Shown here: in pieces, positions 15,261-24,660 of the stretch
Layout of the letters: the number at the start of each line of letters is the position of its first letter
How positions within the stretch are numbered: position 1 is the first letter of the stretch
From: Chloroflexota bacterium
GTDB taxonomy: Bacteria; Chloroflexota; Anaerolineae; Anaerolineales; Anaerolineaceae
Reading direction: 5' to 3'
Assembly (NCBI GenBank): GCA_023381565.1
Contig: JAMCRR010000098.1
Location: 1-64,000 of the forward strand
DNA: 64,000 bases
Notes under the pieces: model-generated
Databases searched by the model: none
What the model was told of the DNA's origin: nothing
Seen by the model: only the letters and a program-made list of their open reading frames with translations
Made by a program: the position numbers and the translations under genes

Positions 15261-17855
15261 ATGTTGAGACCCTCCCTGGTCCCACGCACGCTTGCTTCTT
15301 TGCTCAGCTCCTGGAGGTCCGACCCGGAGATCGGAGGAAATGTTGTCGCCTGGAGGACTGTGCCGGGAAAACCGGCGGAGTGGGCAGACTTTCCGACTGA
15401 TCTTCATCCGGCGTTAGCTGCAGCTTTGCAAAAGCGCGGCATCCAGGCTCTGTACACTCACCAGGCCGCCGCCTGGGAGCATATTCGGGCCGGGAAGAAC
15501 ATCGTCGTGGTCACGGGCACAGCCAGCGGCAAGACCTTATGCTACAACCTACCCGTACTGGACCGCCTGTCCCGCAACCCGCAGGCACGGGCACTCTACC
15601 TGTTCCCCACCAAAGCCCTCGCCCAGGATCAGGCCGAGGCGCTCGACCAATTAACAGTCGCGGTCAACCAGGCATTAATTGCGCAGAGAGAGACCTCCCA
15701 CCAGATCACATCCTCCGCCTATGACGGTGACACGCCCTCCAACCTGCGTTCTGCTATCCGCTCCAAAGCGCGCGTGGTGATCTCCAACCCGGATATGCTG
15801 CACACCGGCATCCTGCCGCACCACACCCTGTGGGCGGATTTCTTCCGCAGCCTCCAGTTCGTGGTCGTTGACGAGATCCATACCTACCGGGGAGTTTTCG
15901 GGTCGCACGTAGCAAACGTGCTGCGCAGGCTCAAACGGGTGGCTTATTTCTACGGGGCCAGTCCGCAGTTCATCCTTACATCGGCCACCATTGACAATCC
16001 AGTCGAGCTGGGGGAAAGGCTGGTCGAGGAAGAGATTAGCCTGATCGACCATGATGGCGCGGCGCGCGGCGCCCGGCATTTTCTTCTCTACGATCCTCCG
16101 GTCGTAGATCGTGAGCTGGGCATCCGCAAAAGCGCGGTGCTCGAAAGCGTGCGCCTGGCTGCAGACCTGCTGCGCGCCCGCCGGCAAACCATCATTTTCG
16201 GGCGCTCTCGTCGCACGGTGGAAATGCTGGTCAATTACCTCCGCCAGGATGAAGAGACGCTGCCGGGGCTGGTCCGGGGCTATCGCTCGGGCTACCTTCC
16301 CGCGGAACGCCGCCGGATCGAGCGCAGCCTGCGGGAGGGAGAAATAAATACGGTGGTTGCTACGAACGCTCTCGAGCTGGGAATCGACATTGGCGGCATG
16401 GAAGCTGCCATCCTGGTCGGCTATCCGGGGACGATCGCCGCCACGTGGCAGCAAGCCGGTCGCGCCGGGCGAAAGACCGAAGCTTCTCTGGCTGTTCTGG
16501 TTACTTCTGCCGATGCCCTGGACCAATTTCTCGCCCGCCACCCCGAGTACCTGTTCGAACGCTCGCCCGAACGCGCCCTGATCAACCCCGATAATCTGCT
16601 CATCCTGCTGCAGCACCTGCGATGCGCCGCTTTCGAGCTCCCCTTCCGCAGCGGCGAACCTTTCGGCCGTTTGCCAGCCTCCACCCTGGAGGATTTCTTG
16701 CAGGTGCTGGCCGAATCCGGCGAGCTGCACCCCGCCGGAGAGCGCTATTTCTGGATGGCAGACCAGTACCCGGCCGATACTGTCTCGCTGCGCAGCGCCT
16801 CGCCCCAATCTGTTCTGCTTCAAATCCAGGGTGAGGAAGCCTGGCGTACGATCGGAGAGGTCGATCTGGAAAGCGCTGCCTGGATGGTCCACCCGCAAGC
16901 TGTTTATTTACACGACGGCCAATCCTATCTGGTCGAGGATCTCAACCTGGAGCAGAACATTGCACATCTGGAAAGAGTTGATCTGGATTACTATACCGAG
17001 CCGCGCCGCGAAACCACCGTCGAGAAGGTGAGCGTTGCCGCCCAGGCTGAGGCAGCCGGCTGCTCGAAAGCCCACGGCGAGCTGCTGGTCACCACCCGGG
17101 TCACCGGGTACCGCCAGGTCCGCTGGTACACCCACGAACAGCTCAGCACAGGTCTGCTCGACCTGCCCCCTACACAGCTCCACACAACGGGCTATTGGAT
17201 TACTGTGAGTGACGAGACCGTCGAGCGTCTGCGGGAGCAGGGTTTGTGGAAGAACGACGCCAACGACTATGGCCCCAACTGGGGCGAGCAGCGTGACCGG
17301 GCACGTCTGCGCGATGGTTTCCGCTGCCAGGTGTGCCATGCTCCCGAGAATGGGCGCGCCCACCACGTCCATCACAAAATCCCATTCCGCAACTTCACAT
17401 CCTACCAACACGCCAACCAGCTCGATAACTTGGTCACGCTCTGCCCGACCTGCCACCGGGTTGCTGAAGCTGCTGTGCGCATGCGCAGCGGCCTGGCCGG
17501 ATTGGCGTACGTCCTTGGGCACCTGGCGCCCTTATTCTTGATGTGCGACAGTCGCGACCTCGGCGTCCATTCCGACCCTCAGGCACCCGTGGCCGAGGGC
17601 AAACCGGCTGTAGTGCTTTACGATGAGGTCCCGGCTGGGATTGGCTTCAGCGAGCGCTTGTTTGAGTTCCACGACGAACTTCTGCGGCGCTCTTTACAGC
17701 TCGTGCGGGAGTGCGAATGCAGCGACGGCTGCCCCTCCTGTGTGGGGCCGGCCGGAGAAAATGGCGTGGGCGGCAAAAAAGAGACTCTGGCGCTGCTGGA
17801 GGCGCTCGCGCCCGCCGGAGAGGAATACAGTGAGCGATCCTTCCCTATCGGATAA
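15261..17855 (+). CDS. mrfA: MrfA-type DNA helicase with an inserted HNH domain
   Basis: 864 residues. Superfamily 2 helicase: Walker A GTASGKT (86-92), DEIH (204-207), SAT in LTSATID, and motif VI QQAGRAGRK. The C-terminal part has the DUF1998/MZB block LAPLFLMCDSRDLGV, VVLYDEVPAGIGFSE and a four-Cys site C-E-C-S-D-G-C-P-S-C (818-827). This is the MrfA/YprA family, a 3'-5' helicase that repairs mitomycin-type adducts together with MrfB. Unusual: between the helicase core and the MZB block lies a full HNH module, with CxxC at 689-692, HHVHH at 701-705, Asn near 722 and CPTCH at 728-732, which explains the extra length (B. subtilis MrfA is about 750 residues). There is no clear Shine-Dalgarno. 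The 3' end overlaps mrfB by 26 bp. Confidence 0.9.
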   Translation: MLRPSLVPRTLASLLSSWRSDPEIGGNVVAWRTVPGKPAEWADFPTDLHPALAAALQKRGIQALYTHQAAAWEHIRAGKNIVVVTGTASGKTLCYNLPVLDRLSRNPQARALYLFPTKALAQDQAEALDQLTVAVNQALIAQRETSHQITSSAYDGDTPSNLRSAIRSKARVVISNPDMLHTGILPHHTLWADFFRSLQFVVVDEIHTYRGVFGSHVANVLRRLKRVAYFYGASPQFILTSATIDNPVELGERLVEEEISLIDHDGAARGARHFLLYDPPVVDRELGIRKSAVLESVRLAADLLRARRQTIIFGRSRRTVEMLVNYLRQDEETLPGLVRGYRSGYLPAERRRIERSLREGEINTVVATNALELGIDIGGMEAAILVGYPGTIAATWQQAGRAGRKTEASLAVLVTSADALDQFLARHPEYLFERSPERALINPDNLLILLQHLRCAAFELPFRSGEPFGRLPASTLEDFLQVLAESGELHPAGERYFWMADQYPADTVSLRSASPQSVLLQIQGEEAWRTIGEVDLESAAWMVHPQAVYLHDGQSYLVEDLNLEQNIAHLERVDLDYYTEPRRETTVEKVSVAAQAEAAGCSKAHGELLVTTRVTGYRQVRWYTHEQLSTGLLDLPPTQLHTTGYWITVSDETVERLREQGLWKNDANDYGPNWGEQRDRARLRDGFRCQVCHAPENGRAHHVHHKIPFRNFTSYQHANQLDNLVTLCPTCHRVAEAAVRMRSGLAGLAYVLGHLAPLFLMCDSRDLGVHSDPQAPVAEGKPAVVLYDEVPAGIGFSERLFEFHDELLRRSLQLVRECECSDGCPSCVGPAGENGVGGKKETLALLEALAPAGEEYSERSFPIG

Positions 17856-19056
17856 GCTCAAGTCTTTGGGCGTCAGGGTTGGAGCAGGCCATCTCCCCCG
17901 CCCACCCCAAAAACCCGGGACCTCCATTGACCAGGTAGTCCCTGGTCGTGTGCTGCAAACAGCCCTTGGCGAGACTTTCCAGGTAGTGAACTATTACCCG
18001 GCAGATTACCAACACGGGCACGTGCCGTTAAACGGGACGGCTTCTTTACACATGATTTACGAATGGGGCCGGACAGCGCAGCTTGTGAATGCCGACCTGC
18101 ACCGCTTCGCCTTCCTGGATACCGAGACCACCGGACTCGCCGGAGGGACCGGAACTTATGCCTTTATGGTGGGCGTGGGCAGGTTCGTCCCCGAAGGATT
18201 TGAAGTCACGCAATTCTTCATGCGCGATCCAACCGAGGAACCGGGTTTGCTCGCCGCCCTGACAGCCTGGATGGGAAGCTGCCAGGCACTGGTGACCTTC
18301 AATGGCAAAGCCTTCGATGTGCCTTTGTTGAACGCCCGCTACACTCTGCAGGGCATGGCCTCCCCGGTGGCCGGCTTGCCCCATCTGGATCTGCTGCCTC
18401 TGGCGAGACGGCTTTGGCGAGACCGGCTGCCCAGCCGCGCCTTGAGCTACCTGGAGACGAGCATCCTGGGCGCCTACCGCAGCCAGGAGGAAGTGCCCGG
18501 CTGGCTGATCCCGCAGATCTATTTCGATTATCTGCGCAGCGGCGATGCCCGACCGCTGCAGGGAGTTTTCTACCACAACGGTATGGATATCCTCGCCCTG
18601 GCTGCGCTCTTCTCGCACACCGCCCAGATGCTGGAGGCCCCTCTGGATGCGCAAATCGAAGAAGCGAGCGACCTGGCAGCCATCGCCCGGCTATTCGAAG
18701 AGCTCGGCTACACCACACTCGCCGCCCAGATCTACCATGCCGTTTTGGAGCGGGGTCTCACCGAGCAGCCTTTCTGGGAAACCGTAGAGCGCCTATCCTT
18801 CCTATACCGGCGGCGGAGAGAATGGCTGGCGGCCGTCGACTTATGGCAAAAAGCCGCCGAGTACGGCCAGATGTACGCTCACGTCGAGCTGGCCAAGTAT
18901 TACGAGCACGAGGTCCGAGAATACGGCGAAGCCCTGCGTTGGACCCGACAGGCAATCGATAGGGTCCAATCAGCCGGGTTCCCCCCCTACCAGCGCCGGC
19001 AGTGGTTGGCTGAGCTCGAGCATCGCCTGGAACGGCTGAGGCGCAAAGTCTCCTGA
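17830..19056 (+). CDS. mrfB: MrfB-type 3'-5' exonuclease
   Basis: 408 residues, close to the B. subtilis protein (about 413). RNase H-like DEDDh exonuclease core: Asp97 and Glu99 in FLDTETTGLAGG, Asp163 in FNGKAFDVPLLNARY, then YHNGMDILALA with the last His/Asp pair near 249-253. The final 130 residues are helical repeats (TPR-like), as in the family. MrfB removes damaged DNA together with the MrfA helicase in a UvrA-independent repair route. The GTG start at 17830 follows GGAGAGG and lies inside the mrfA 3' end, so translation is coupled. The longer open frame back to 17623 is only overlap with mrfA. Confidence 0.9.
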   Translation: MSDPSLSDKLKSLGVRVGAGHLPRPPQKPGTSIDQVVPGRVLQTALGETFQVVNYYPADYQHGHVPLNGTASLHMIYEWGRTAQLVNADLHRFAFLDTETTGLAGGTGTYAFMVGVGRFVPEGFEVTQFFMRDPTEEPGLLAALTAWMGSCQALVTFNGKAFDVPLLNARYTLQGMASPVAGLPHLDLLPLARRLWRDRLPSRALSYLETSILGAYRSQEEVPGWLIPQIYFDYLRSGDARPLQGVFYHNGMDILALAALFSHTAQMLEAPLDAQIEEASDLAAIARLFEELGYTTLAAQIYHAVLERGLTEQPFWETVERLSFLYRRRREWLAAVDLWQKAAEYGQMYAHVELAKYYEHEVREYGEALRWTRQAIDRVQSAGFPPYQRRQWLAELEHRLERLRRKVS

Positions 19057-19071
19057 TCCAATAGCACCGAC

Positions 19072-21807
19072 TCACTTCAATTTGGTTTCGATATAGGTCC
19101 TGGCTTTCTCCAGAGCAGCCTGCAGTCCCTCGGGGTTTTTCCCTCCCGCCTGGGCTAATGTCGGCCGCCCTCCACCGCTGCCTTCAATAGCCTGGGCGGC
19201 TTCTTTCACCAGGTCCCCGGCGCTCAAGCCCCGTTTCACCAAATCTTCTGTAACCGCAGCAATTAAAATCGGACGCCCTTCGTACACGCTCCCAAGTACA
19301 ACCGAACCGCTGGTATTGCTTTGCCGGAAGATGTCGGTCATCTTTCGGAGGGTGTCGGCATCGGCGTTTGAGACAATTGAAGTGATCACCGCCACACCAT
19401 TAACCAGGCGTGGGTTTTCCAGGTCCTTCTCGAATTCCCTGGCTGCCAATTCCTGGCGCAAAATCGCGATCTGTTTGCCGGCTTGCTCCAGATCCTCGAT
19501 CAAAGCATGGGTCTTGGCCGGCGCTTCCTCCAGGGAGGTGGTCAGTAGCATGGCCGTCGCTTTCAAGGCCTTAAAGCGCTTCTGGATCAGCTCGTAGGCG
19601 CCGCGCCCGGTCACAGCTTCGATGCGGCGGATGCCCGCCGCGGCGCTGCCCTCGCTGGTGATCAGGAAGACACCGATATCGCCGGTCTCGCTGACGTGTG
19701 TTCCTCCACAGAGCTCATAAGAGAACGGCTCAGGGCTGCCGATCGTGATCGTCCGTACCACCTCACCGTATTTTTCCCCAAACAGCGCCATGGCGCCTTC
19801 AGCGATGGCTTGCTGCAGCGGTTTTTGCACGATATTGAGGCGGTAATTATCCAAAATGGCCCGGTTCACCCCTGCTTCGATGCGCTCGAGCTGTTCGGGT
19901 GTCACCGAGGTGGAATGGTTGAAGTCGAAACGCAGGCGGTCAGGTGCTACTAAAGACCCCGCCTGCCGGGCATGCGCACCGAGCACAGCATGCAGCTCCG
20001 CATGCAGCAGGTGTGTGGCAGTGTGGTTGCGCATGATGTCTTTACGGCGCGGCGCATCGACCGAGGCGATAGCCAGATCTCCTACCTGGGGTTGGCCGTG
20101 CACCACGGTTCCAACGTGCACGATCATGCCTGCCGCCGGCTTGCGCATATCTTCAACGCGCACTTCCCAGCGGGGTTCTTGCGTCGAGACAATCGTACCG
20201 GTATCAGAAACCTGGCCACCCGATTCGATATAGAAACAAGTCTCTGGAAGGACCAGCTCGACGCTCTCGCCGGGTTTAGCCGCGAAAATCTCCACACCGT
20301 CACGGAGCAGCGCCAGCACTTCCCCCTCCACCTCCAGCACCGCATAAGGATCGTAATGCACTCCCTCCGATCCCAGCCTCCCCCGGCTTTGCAGGCGGGT
20401 GAGCACGCCGCGATACAGGTCCGCGTCTTCGCCACCCAGAGCACCAAAGGCTTTTCCACCCCCTGAAACCAGACGGTGGTCTTCCATCGCCAGGCGGAAA
20501 CCGCTTTCGTCCACGTCCAAACCCTGCTCGCGGGCAATGTCACGGGTGATCTCAAAGGGTAGGCCGTGGGTGGCATACAGCTCGAATGCCTGTGCGCCGT
20601 CCAGTGTATTTCCCTTTTTTGATTTCAACTCAACCAGCATCTCTTCGAGCTGGCCGACACCGGCGGCGACCGTGCGCTGGAAGCGCTCTTCTTCGCGTGT
20701 CAGGCTCTCCAGGATCGCGAAGCGGTTTCGCTCCAGCTCAGGGTAAGCTGCACCGTAATTTTCGATTACCTTCTCGGCGACTTTCGCCAGGAAGGGTTCG
20801 TCCAAACCGATCTTTGCTCCAAAACGGGCCGCCCGCCGTACGATCATGCGGGTCACGTAGTTGCGCCCGGTGTTACCCGGCACCACCCCATCAGCGATCA
20901 GGAAGGCGGCTGCCCGGCTGTGGTCGGCGATGACCCGGTAGGGCGTGAGATGCGTTTTACGCTGAGCCTCATCATCGCCGGTCAGTTCCTGGACTTTTTC
21001 CATCAAAGGAGTGAATAAATCCGTCTGGTAGTTCGAATCCACCCCTTGCAGCAGGGAGACGATCCTCTCCAGGCCCATGCCGGTATCGACGTGCCGCGCC
21101 GGCAAAGGTTCGAGCTGAGATGGACCCAGGCGGTTGTACTGGATGAATACCAGGTTCCAGAGCTCAAGAAAACGCGTGCAGTCGCCGTTGACCTGGCAGA
21201 CGTGCCCTGGAACATCCTTATGATCACAGAATTCGATGCCGCGATCTACGTGGATCTCGCTGCATGGACCGCAGGGCCCGGTTTCGGCCATTTCCCAGAA
21301 ATTATCTTTACGCCCGAAGGGCAGGATGTGGGTTGGGTCAATTCCCGGCTGGCTAGCCCAGGCCTCTGCCGCTTCGTCATCGGTGGGGATTTCGTGTTTC
21401 TCATCGCTGAACACCGTTGCCCACAGGCTTTCTTTGGGCAAACCATACACCTCGGTGAGCAGCTCCCACGCCCAAGCGACAGCTTCCTTTTTATAATAGT
21501 CGCCGAAGGACCAGTTGCCCAGCATTTCGAAAAAAGTATGGTGCGTGTTATCGCGCCCCACATCTTCCAGATCATTATGCTTTCCGGCTACACGCATGCA
21601 CTTCTGCGAGTTGGTCGCTCGGGTATAAGGCCGCTTATCCGTCCCCAAAAACACATCTTTAAACTGCACCATGCCGGCGTTCGTAAAGAGCAGCGTCTGG
21701 TCCCCGCCGGGTACCAAGGAAGATGATGGTACGAAAGTATGGCTCTTGATGACAAAGAAATCGATAAATGATTGGCGGATCTGGGCGCCGGAAAGCAATT
21801 TGCTCAT
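19072..21807 (-). CDS. alaS: Alanyl-tRNA synthetase
   Basis: 911 residues, slightly longer than typical AlaRS (about 875). It charges tRNA-Ala in the cytoplasm. The class II catalytic core begins MSKLLSGAQIRQSFIDFF, with motif 2 around FEMLGNWSFGDYYKKEA and motif 3 in GMGLERI. The editing domain has the HTATHLLH zinc motif and the distal CGGTHVSETGDIG, and the C-terminal DHHA1/C-Ala domain ends with SGGGRPTLAQAGGKNPEG. A second CxxC-type site (C-D-H-K-D-V-P-G-H-V-C) lies in the aminoacylation half. The start at ATG 21807 has AAGGAG 12 nt upstream; the upstream open frame has no support. It is convergent with mrfB, and a good promoter lies at 21863-21891. Confidence 0.97.
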   Translation of the reverse strand: MSKLLSGAQIRQSFIDFFVIKSHTFVPSSSLVPGGDQTLLFTNAGMVQFKDVFLGTDKRPYTRATNSQKCMRVAGKHNDLEDVGRDNTHHTFFEMLGNWSFGDYYKKEAVAWAWELLTEVYGLPKESLWATVFSDEKHEIPTDDEAAEAWASQPGIDPTHILPFGRKDNFWEMAETGPCGPCSEIHVDRGIEFCDHKDVPGHVCQVNGDCTRFLELWNLVFIQYNRLGPSQLEPLPARHVDTGMGLERIVSLLQGVDSNYQTDLFTPLMEKVQELTGDDEAQRKTHLTPYRVIADHSRAAAFLIADGVVPGNTGRNYVTRMIVRRAARFGAKIGLDEPFLAKVAEKVIENYGAAYPELERNRFAILESLTREEERFQRTVAAGVGQLEEMLVELKSKKGNTLDGAQAFELYATHGLPFEITRDIAREQGLDVDESGFRLAMEDHRLVSGGGKAFGALGGEDADLYRGVLTRLQSRGRLGSEGVHYDPYAVLEVEGEVLALLRDGVEIFAAKPGESVELVLPETCFYIESGGQVSDTGTIVSTQEPRWEVRVEDMRKPAAGMIVHVGTVVHGQPQVGDLAIASVDAPRRKDIMRNHTATHLLHAELHAVLGAHARQAGSLVAPDRLRFDFNHSTSVTPEQLERIEAGVNRAILDNYRLNIVQKPLQQAIAEGAMALFGEKYGEVVRTITIGSPEPFSYELCGGTHVSETGDIGVFLITSEGSAAAGIRRIEAVTGRGAYELIQKRFKALKATAMLLTTSLEEAPAKTHALIEDLEQAGKQIAILRQELAAREFEKDLENPRLVNGVAVITSIVSNADADTLRKMTDIFRQSNTSGSVVLGSVYEGRPILIAAVTEDLVKRGLSAGDLVKEAAQAIEGSGGGRPTLAQAGGKNPEGLQAALEKARTYIETKLK

Positions 21808-21862
21808 AAGATTGCGGTTGCTCCTTCTCTCTTCCCCTCTCCACGTCCTGGGGGGTGCACAC

Positions 21863-21891
21863 ATTATACGCAGAATGCGCCCCATGGGCAA
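21863..21891 (-). promoter_or_regulatory. Sigma-70 promoter for alaS
   Basis: On the minus strand: TTGCCC (21891-21886), 17 bp, TATAAT (21868-21863). The leader is about 49 nt. No T-box stem or AGGGUGG antiterminator motif is visible in it. Confidence 0.6.
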
Positions 21892-21979
21892 TAAAATCGG
21901 CGAAAGCGAAGTAGAATTGTAGCTGGCTGCCTCGGTTAGGCAGTCTGCCGGAAGTAGTGACACCTATAAGGATTTCAAC

Positions 21980-23542
21980 ATGACCATCGATCGCCGCTAT
22001 CTTTACCTCGCCGTCTTTTTCTCGGGCATGACCTCACTGGCCGTCGAGCTGTCTGCCTCGCGCCTGCTGGGGAATGTATTCGGCACGAGCAACCTGGTGT
22101 GGGCGTGCATTATCGGATTGATCCTGATCTATCTCACCCTGGGTTACTATATTGGTGGAAAGTGGGCGGACCGCTCCCCTCACCCGCGCACCTTTTATAC
22201 GATCCTCGTCTGGGCAGCATTTACCGTTGGTCTGGTGCCGGTGGTCTCTCATCCCGTCCTGCAGGTATCCGCGCAGGCGTTTGACCAGCTTCAGATGGGC
22301 ATCCTCTTCGGCTCTTTTGCGGCAGTCTTAATCCTGTTTATCATCCCGGTAACCTTGCTCGGCACCGCTTCCCCATTCGCTATCCGCCTGGCGATCACCG
22401 AGCCTGCTGAAGCAGGGCGTATTTCCGGTCGCATCTACGCCATCTCAACCCTGGGATCGTTTATCGGAACCTTCCTTCCCGTCCTGGTGCTCATCCCCAC
22501 GATTGGCACCTTCCGCACATTTGTGGCGTTTTCGGCGCTGCTGTTGTTGGTCGCTCTGGTCGGCTTGGGTCGCTCCGCGGGCTGGCGGTCTGCACTGGTT
22601 TATGTGTGGATGCCCCTTGCGCTGCTGGTGTTGGCCTGGATCGGGATCCGCGGGCCATATAAAACCACCAGCGGGCTCATCTACGAAACAGAATCGGCAT
22701 ACAATTATATCCAGGTGTTACAGAGCGATGGATATACGATGTTACGTTTGAATGATGGGCAGGGCATTCATTCAATTTACAGCCCGAAAGAGTTAGATTT
22801 CCACGGACCCTGGGAGCAAGTGTTGGCAGCCTCTTTCTTCAACCCTGCGCCTTACGACCCCGGCAAAGTAAAGAGCATGGCTATCCTGGGGCTGGCAGCC
22901 GGGACGACAGCCCGCCAGGCAACGTCTGTGTACGGTCCCATCCCGATCGATGGGTATGAAATAGATCCTGAGATTATCGAGGTTGGGCGCAAATATTTCG
23001 ATATGAATGAGCCGAACCTCAATGCCATCGTAGCCGATGGCCGCTGGGGGCTCGAGCACAGTACAAAGCGCTACCAGATCATCAGTGTAGATGCCTACCG
23101 CCCCCCGTATATCCCCTGGCACATGACCACTCGTGAATTCTTTGAGATCGTACGCGATCACCTGACCGAGGACGGCGCACTGGCGATCAATGTCGGGCGC
23201 AGCACCGGCGACCGATCGCTGATCGATGCCCTGGGAACAACCATCCGCAGCGTGTTCCCCTCGGTTTATGTCGTCGACATCCCCAACACGTTTAATTCGA
23301 TGATCTACGCCACCATGCAGCCGACCACCTCGGCAAATCTGGGCCAGAATCTGGCATACCTGACCCAGAAACACGACACATCACCTCTTTTGCTCGAGGT
23401 GATCTCGACTGCAATGATGAATTTACAGGACCCGCCAAAACACACAATAGTCTTCACCGACGACCGGGCGCCCATTGAATGGATCACAAATGCCATGGTG
23501 ATCCGTTTTATCATTTCTGGAGAGGTAGAGGAGTTGCAATGA
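21980..23542 (+). CDS. Membrane-bound spermidine-synthase-like protein
   Basis: 520 residues. The first 220 form about seven hydrophobic helices (AVFFSGMTSLAVELSASRLL is the usual opening of this fused family). The rest is a Rossmann methyltransferase-like aminopropyltransferase domain: YNYIQV, LRLNDGQGIHSIY, AILGLAAGT in place of the usual GGGDG loop, GYEIDPEIIEVGRKYF, VADGRWGL and ISVDAYRPPYIPWH, followed by TREFFEIV. In true spermidine synthases an Asp in the D-A-x-D/S-x loop is catalytic. Here the loop reads SVDAYRPP, so the substrate may not be putrescine. It probably acts on the cytoplasmic face of the membrane. The next gene overlaps its stop by 4 bp. Confidence 0.83.
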   Translation: MTIDRRYLYLAVFFSGMTSLAVELSASRLLGNVFGTSNLVWACIIGLILIYLTLGYYIGGKWADRSPHPRTFYTILVWAAFTVGLVPVVSHPVLQVSAQAFDQLQMGILFGSFAAVLILFIIPVTLLGTASPFAIRLAITEPAEAGRISGRIYAISTLGSFIGTFLPVLVLIPTIGTFRTFVAFSALLLLVALVGLGRSAGWRSALVYVWMPLALLVLAWIGIRGPYKTTSGLIYETESAYNYIQVLQSDGYTMLRLNDGQGIHSIYSPKELDFHGPWEQVLAASFFNPAPYDPGKVKSMAILGLAAGTTARQATSVYGPIPIDGYEIDPEIIEVGRKYFDMNEPNLNAIVADGRWGLEHSTKRYQIISVDAYRPPYIPWHMTTREFFEIVRDHLTEDGALAINVGRSTGDRSLIDALGTTIRSVFPSVYVVDIPNTFNSMIYATMQPTTSANLGQNLAYLTQKHDTSPLLLEVISTAMMNLQDPPKHTIVFTDDRAPIEWITNAMVIRFIISGEVEELQ

Positions 23543-24243
23543 TCGTATTAGGAAAGATCGCCCGCTTCATTTCGAGCTGGATAATCAGCCTTCTGGTAGC
23601 CATTATCCTGATCTTATCTTCGGCCCGGGTGATTGGAACCCCGTTATTTATTCAATTTGACTATGCCACACCCAATTTTCCACCCGATCCCTATGGTTTT
23701 ACGCTCCAGCAGCGCCTGCACTATGCAAATCTCTCCCTCCAATACCTTTTGAACAACGCCGGGATATCCTTCTTAGGAGATTTGAAGTTCACCAATGGCA
23801 CCCCCGTTTTTAACGAACGCGAGCTGAGCCACATGGTGGACGTTAAGCATTTAATCCAGGCAGCAGCCAATGTCTGGATTGGAGCGATCATCCTCCTAGT
23901 CTTATTGGGATTAATCTTGCTGATTTTCCGTCAGGGGCGAGAACTGCGCAGGTCGATATCTCGGGGGGGCTGGTTATCGGTCGGAATTGTTGCCCTGATT
24001 ATGGTTGCCATCGCCATCAGTTTCAACACTTTCTTTACCGATTTTCACCGTTTGTTTTTCACAGGAAACTCCTGGTTATTCTATTATTCCGATACACTGA
24101 TCCGGCTCTTCCCATTGCAGTTTTGGATCGTGGTGTTCACTGCCGGCGGCGTGATGACACTCGTCGGCGGGCTACTGCTGGGCATCCTGCTGCGCGAGCG
24201 GCGAGCTGTGGTTGAGGCGGCACAAGAGTCCCGTGCCAATTGA
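23539..24243 (+). CDS. DUF1461 integral membrane protein
   Basis: 234 residues with four or five membrane helices, including ISSWIISLLVAIILILSSAR near the N-terminus. The extracellular loop has NNAGISFLGDLKF and FNERELSHMVDVKHL, which match the DUF1461/TIGR01906 family; ELSHM(V/A)DVK is its most conserved element. The FNTFFTDFHRLFF segment late in the protein is also characteristic. The function is unknown. The start ATGA at 23539 overlaps the upstream stop and has GAGGAG in front; an upstream in-frame start at 23479 would lie wholly inside the preceding gene. Confidence 0.85.
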   Translation: MIVLGKIARFISSWIISLLVAIILILSSARVIGTPLFIQFDYATPNFPPDPYGFTLQQRLHYANLSLQYLLNNAGISFLGDLKFTNGTPVFNERELSHMVDVKHLIQAAANVWIGAIILLVLLGLILLIFRQGRELRRSISRGGWLSVGIVALIMVAIAISFNTFFTDFHRLFFTGNSWLFYYSDTLIRLFPLQFWIVVFTAGGVMTLVGGLLLGILLRERRAVVEAAQESRAN

Positions 24244-24331
24244 TTGCCCCCGGACTCTATTTTAAAATCCAAACCACCCGGGTCTGCGTATTAATTTGTA
24301 GGTATTAATGATTGGTAGCAAGAGGTAGGAT

Positions 24332-24523
24332 ATGAAATGGGTGATGAATATCCTTGGGGTATTGCTGGTAGTGGTGGGAGTGATTTGGATATTACAGGGT
24401 TTGGGGGTCATCCCGGGTAGTTTTATGACCGGGCAGATCCAATATACTTACCTCGGAATTGTAGTTGGGGTGATTGGAGGAGTTCTGCTTTTCCTGGCTA
24501 ACCGGCGGTCGAAAGTAATTTAA
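24332..24523 (+). CDS. Small two-helix membrane protein
   Basis: 63 residues with two hydrophobic segments (about 6-26 and 38-57) joined by GVIPGSFMTGQIQYTY, and a short basic C-terminus RRSKV. This ILGVLLVVVGVIWILQGLGVIPGSFM type is a recurring small uncharacterised protein in several bacterial phyla. AAGAGGTAGG precedes the ATG. A strong hairpin terminator follows at 24553, so it is probably monocistronic or the last gene of its transcript. The function is unknown. Confidence 0.75.
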   Translation: MKWVMNILGVLLVVVGVIWILQGLGVIPGSFMTGQIQYTYLGIVVGVIGGVLLFLANRRSKVI

Positions 24524-24552
24524 TCCGCCCAGATTCCGTTTTGCTAATAATT

Positions 24553-24581
24553 CAGGGCTGCTCTGGTACTGAGCAGCCCTG
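24553..24581 (+). terminator. Intrinsic terminator
   Basis: CAGGGCTGCTC (24553-24563) pairs with GAGCAGCCCTG (24571-24581), loop TGGTACT, followed by TTTATTTTA. It ends the transcript of the small membrane protein. Confidence 0.85.
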
Positions 24582-24660
24582 TTTATTTTATATCTTTGTC
24601 GATCGATTAGACCCTGGTTACCGGACAAGCTGGCGATCTGTAGAGCATCTCCTGTATATA

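Noticed and set aside
15675-16898. 407-codon leftward open frame
   Set aside because: It is the antisense shadow of mrfA, whose helicase motifs are unambiguous; long antisense frames are expected at this GC content.
21041-21060. GTTCGAATCC-like T-loop match
   Set aside because: It lies inside the well-supported alaS frame and has no acceptor or anticodon stem around it.
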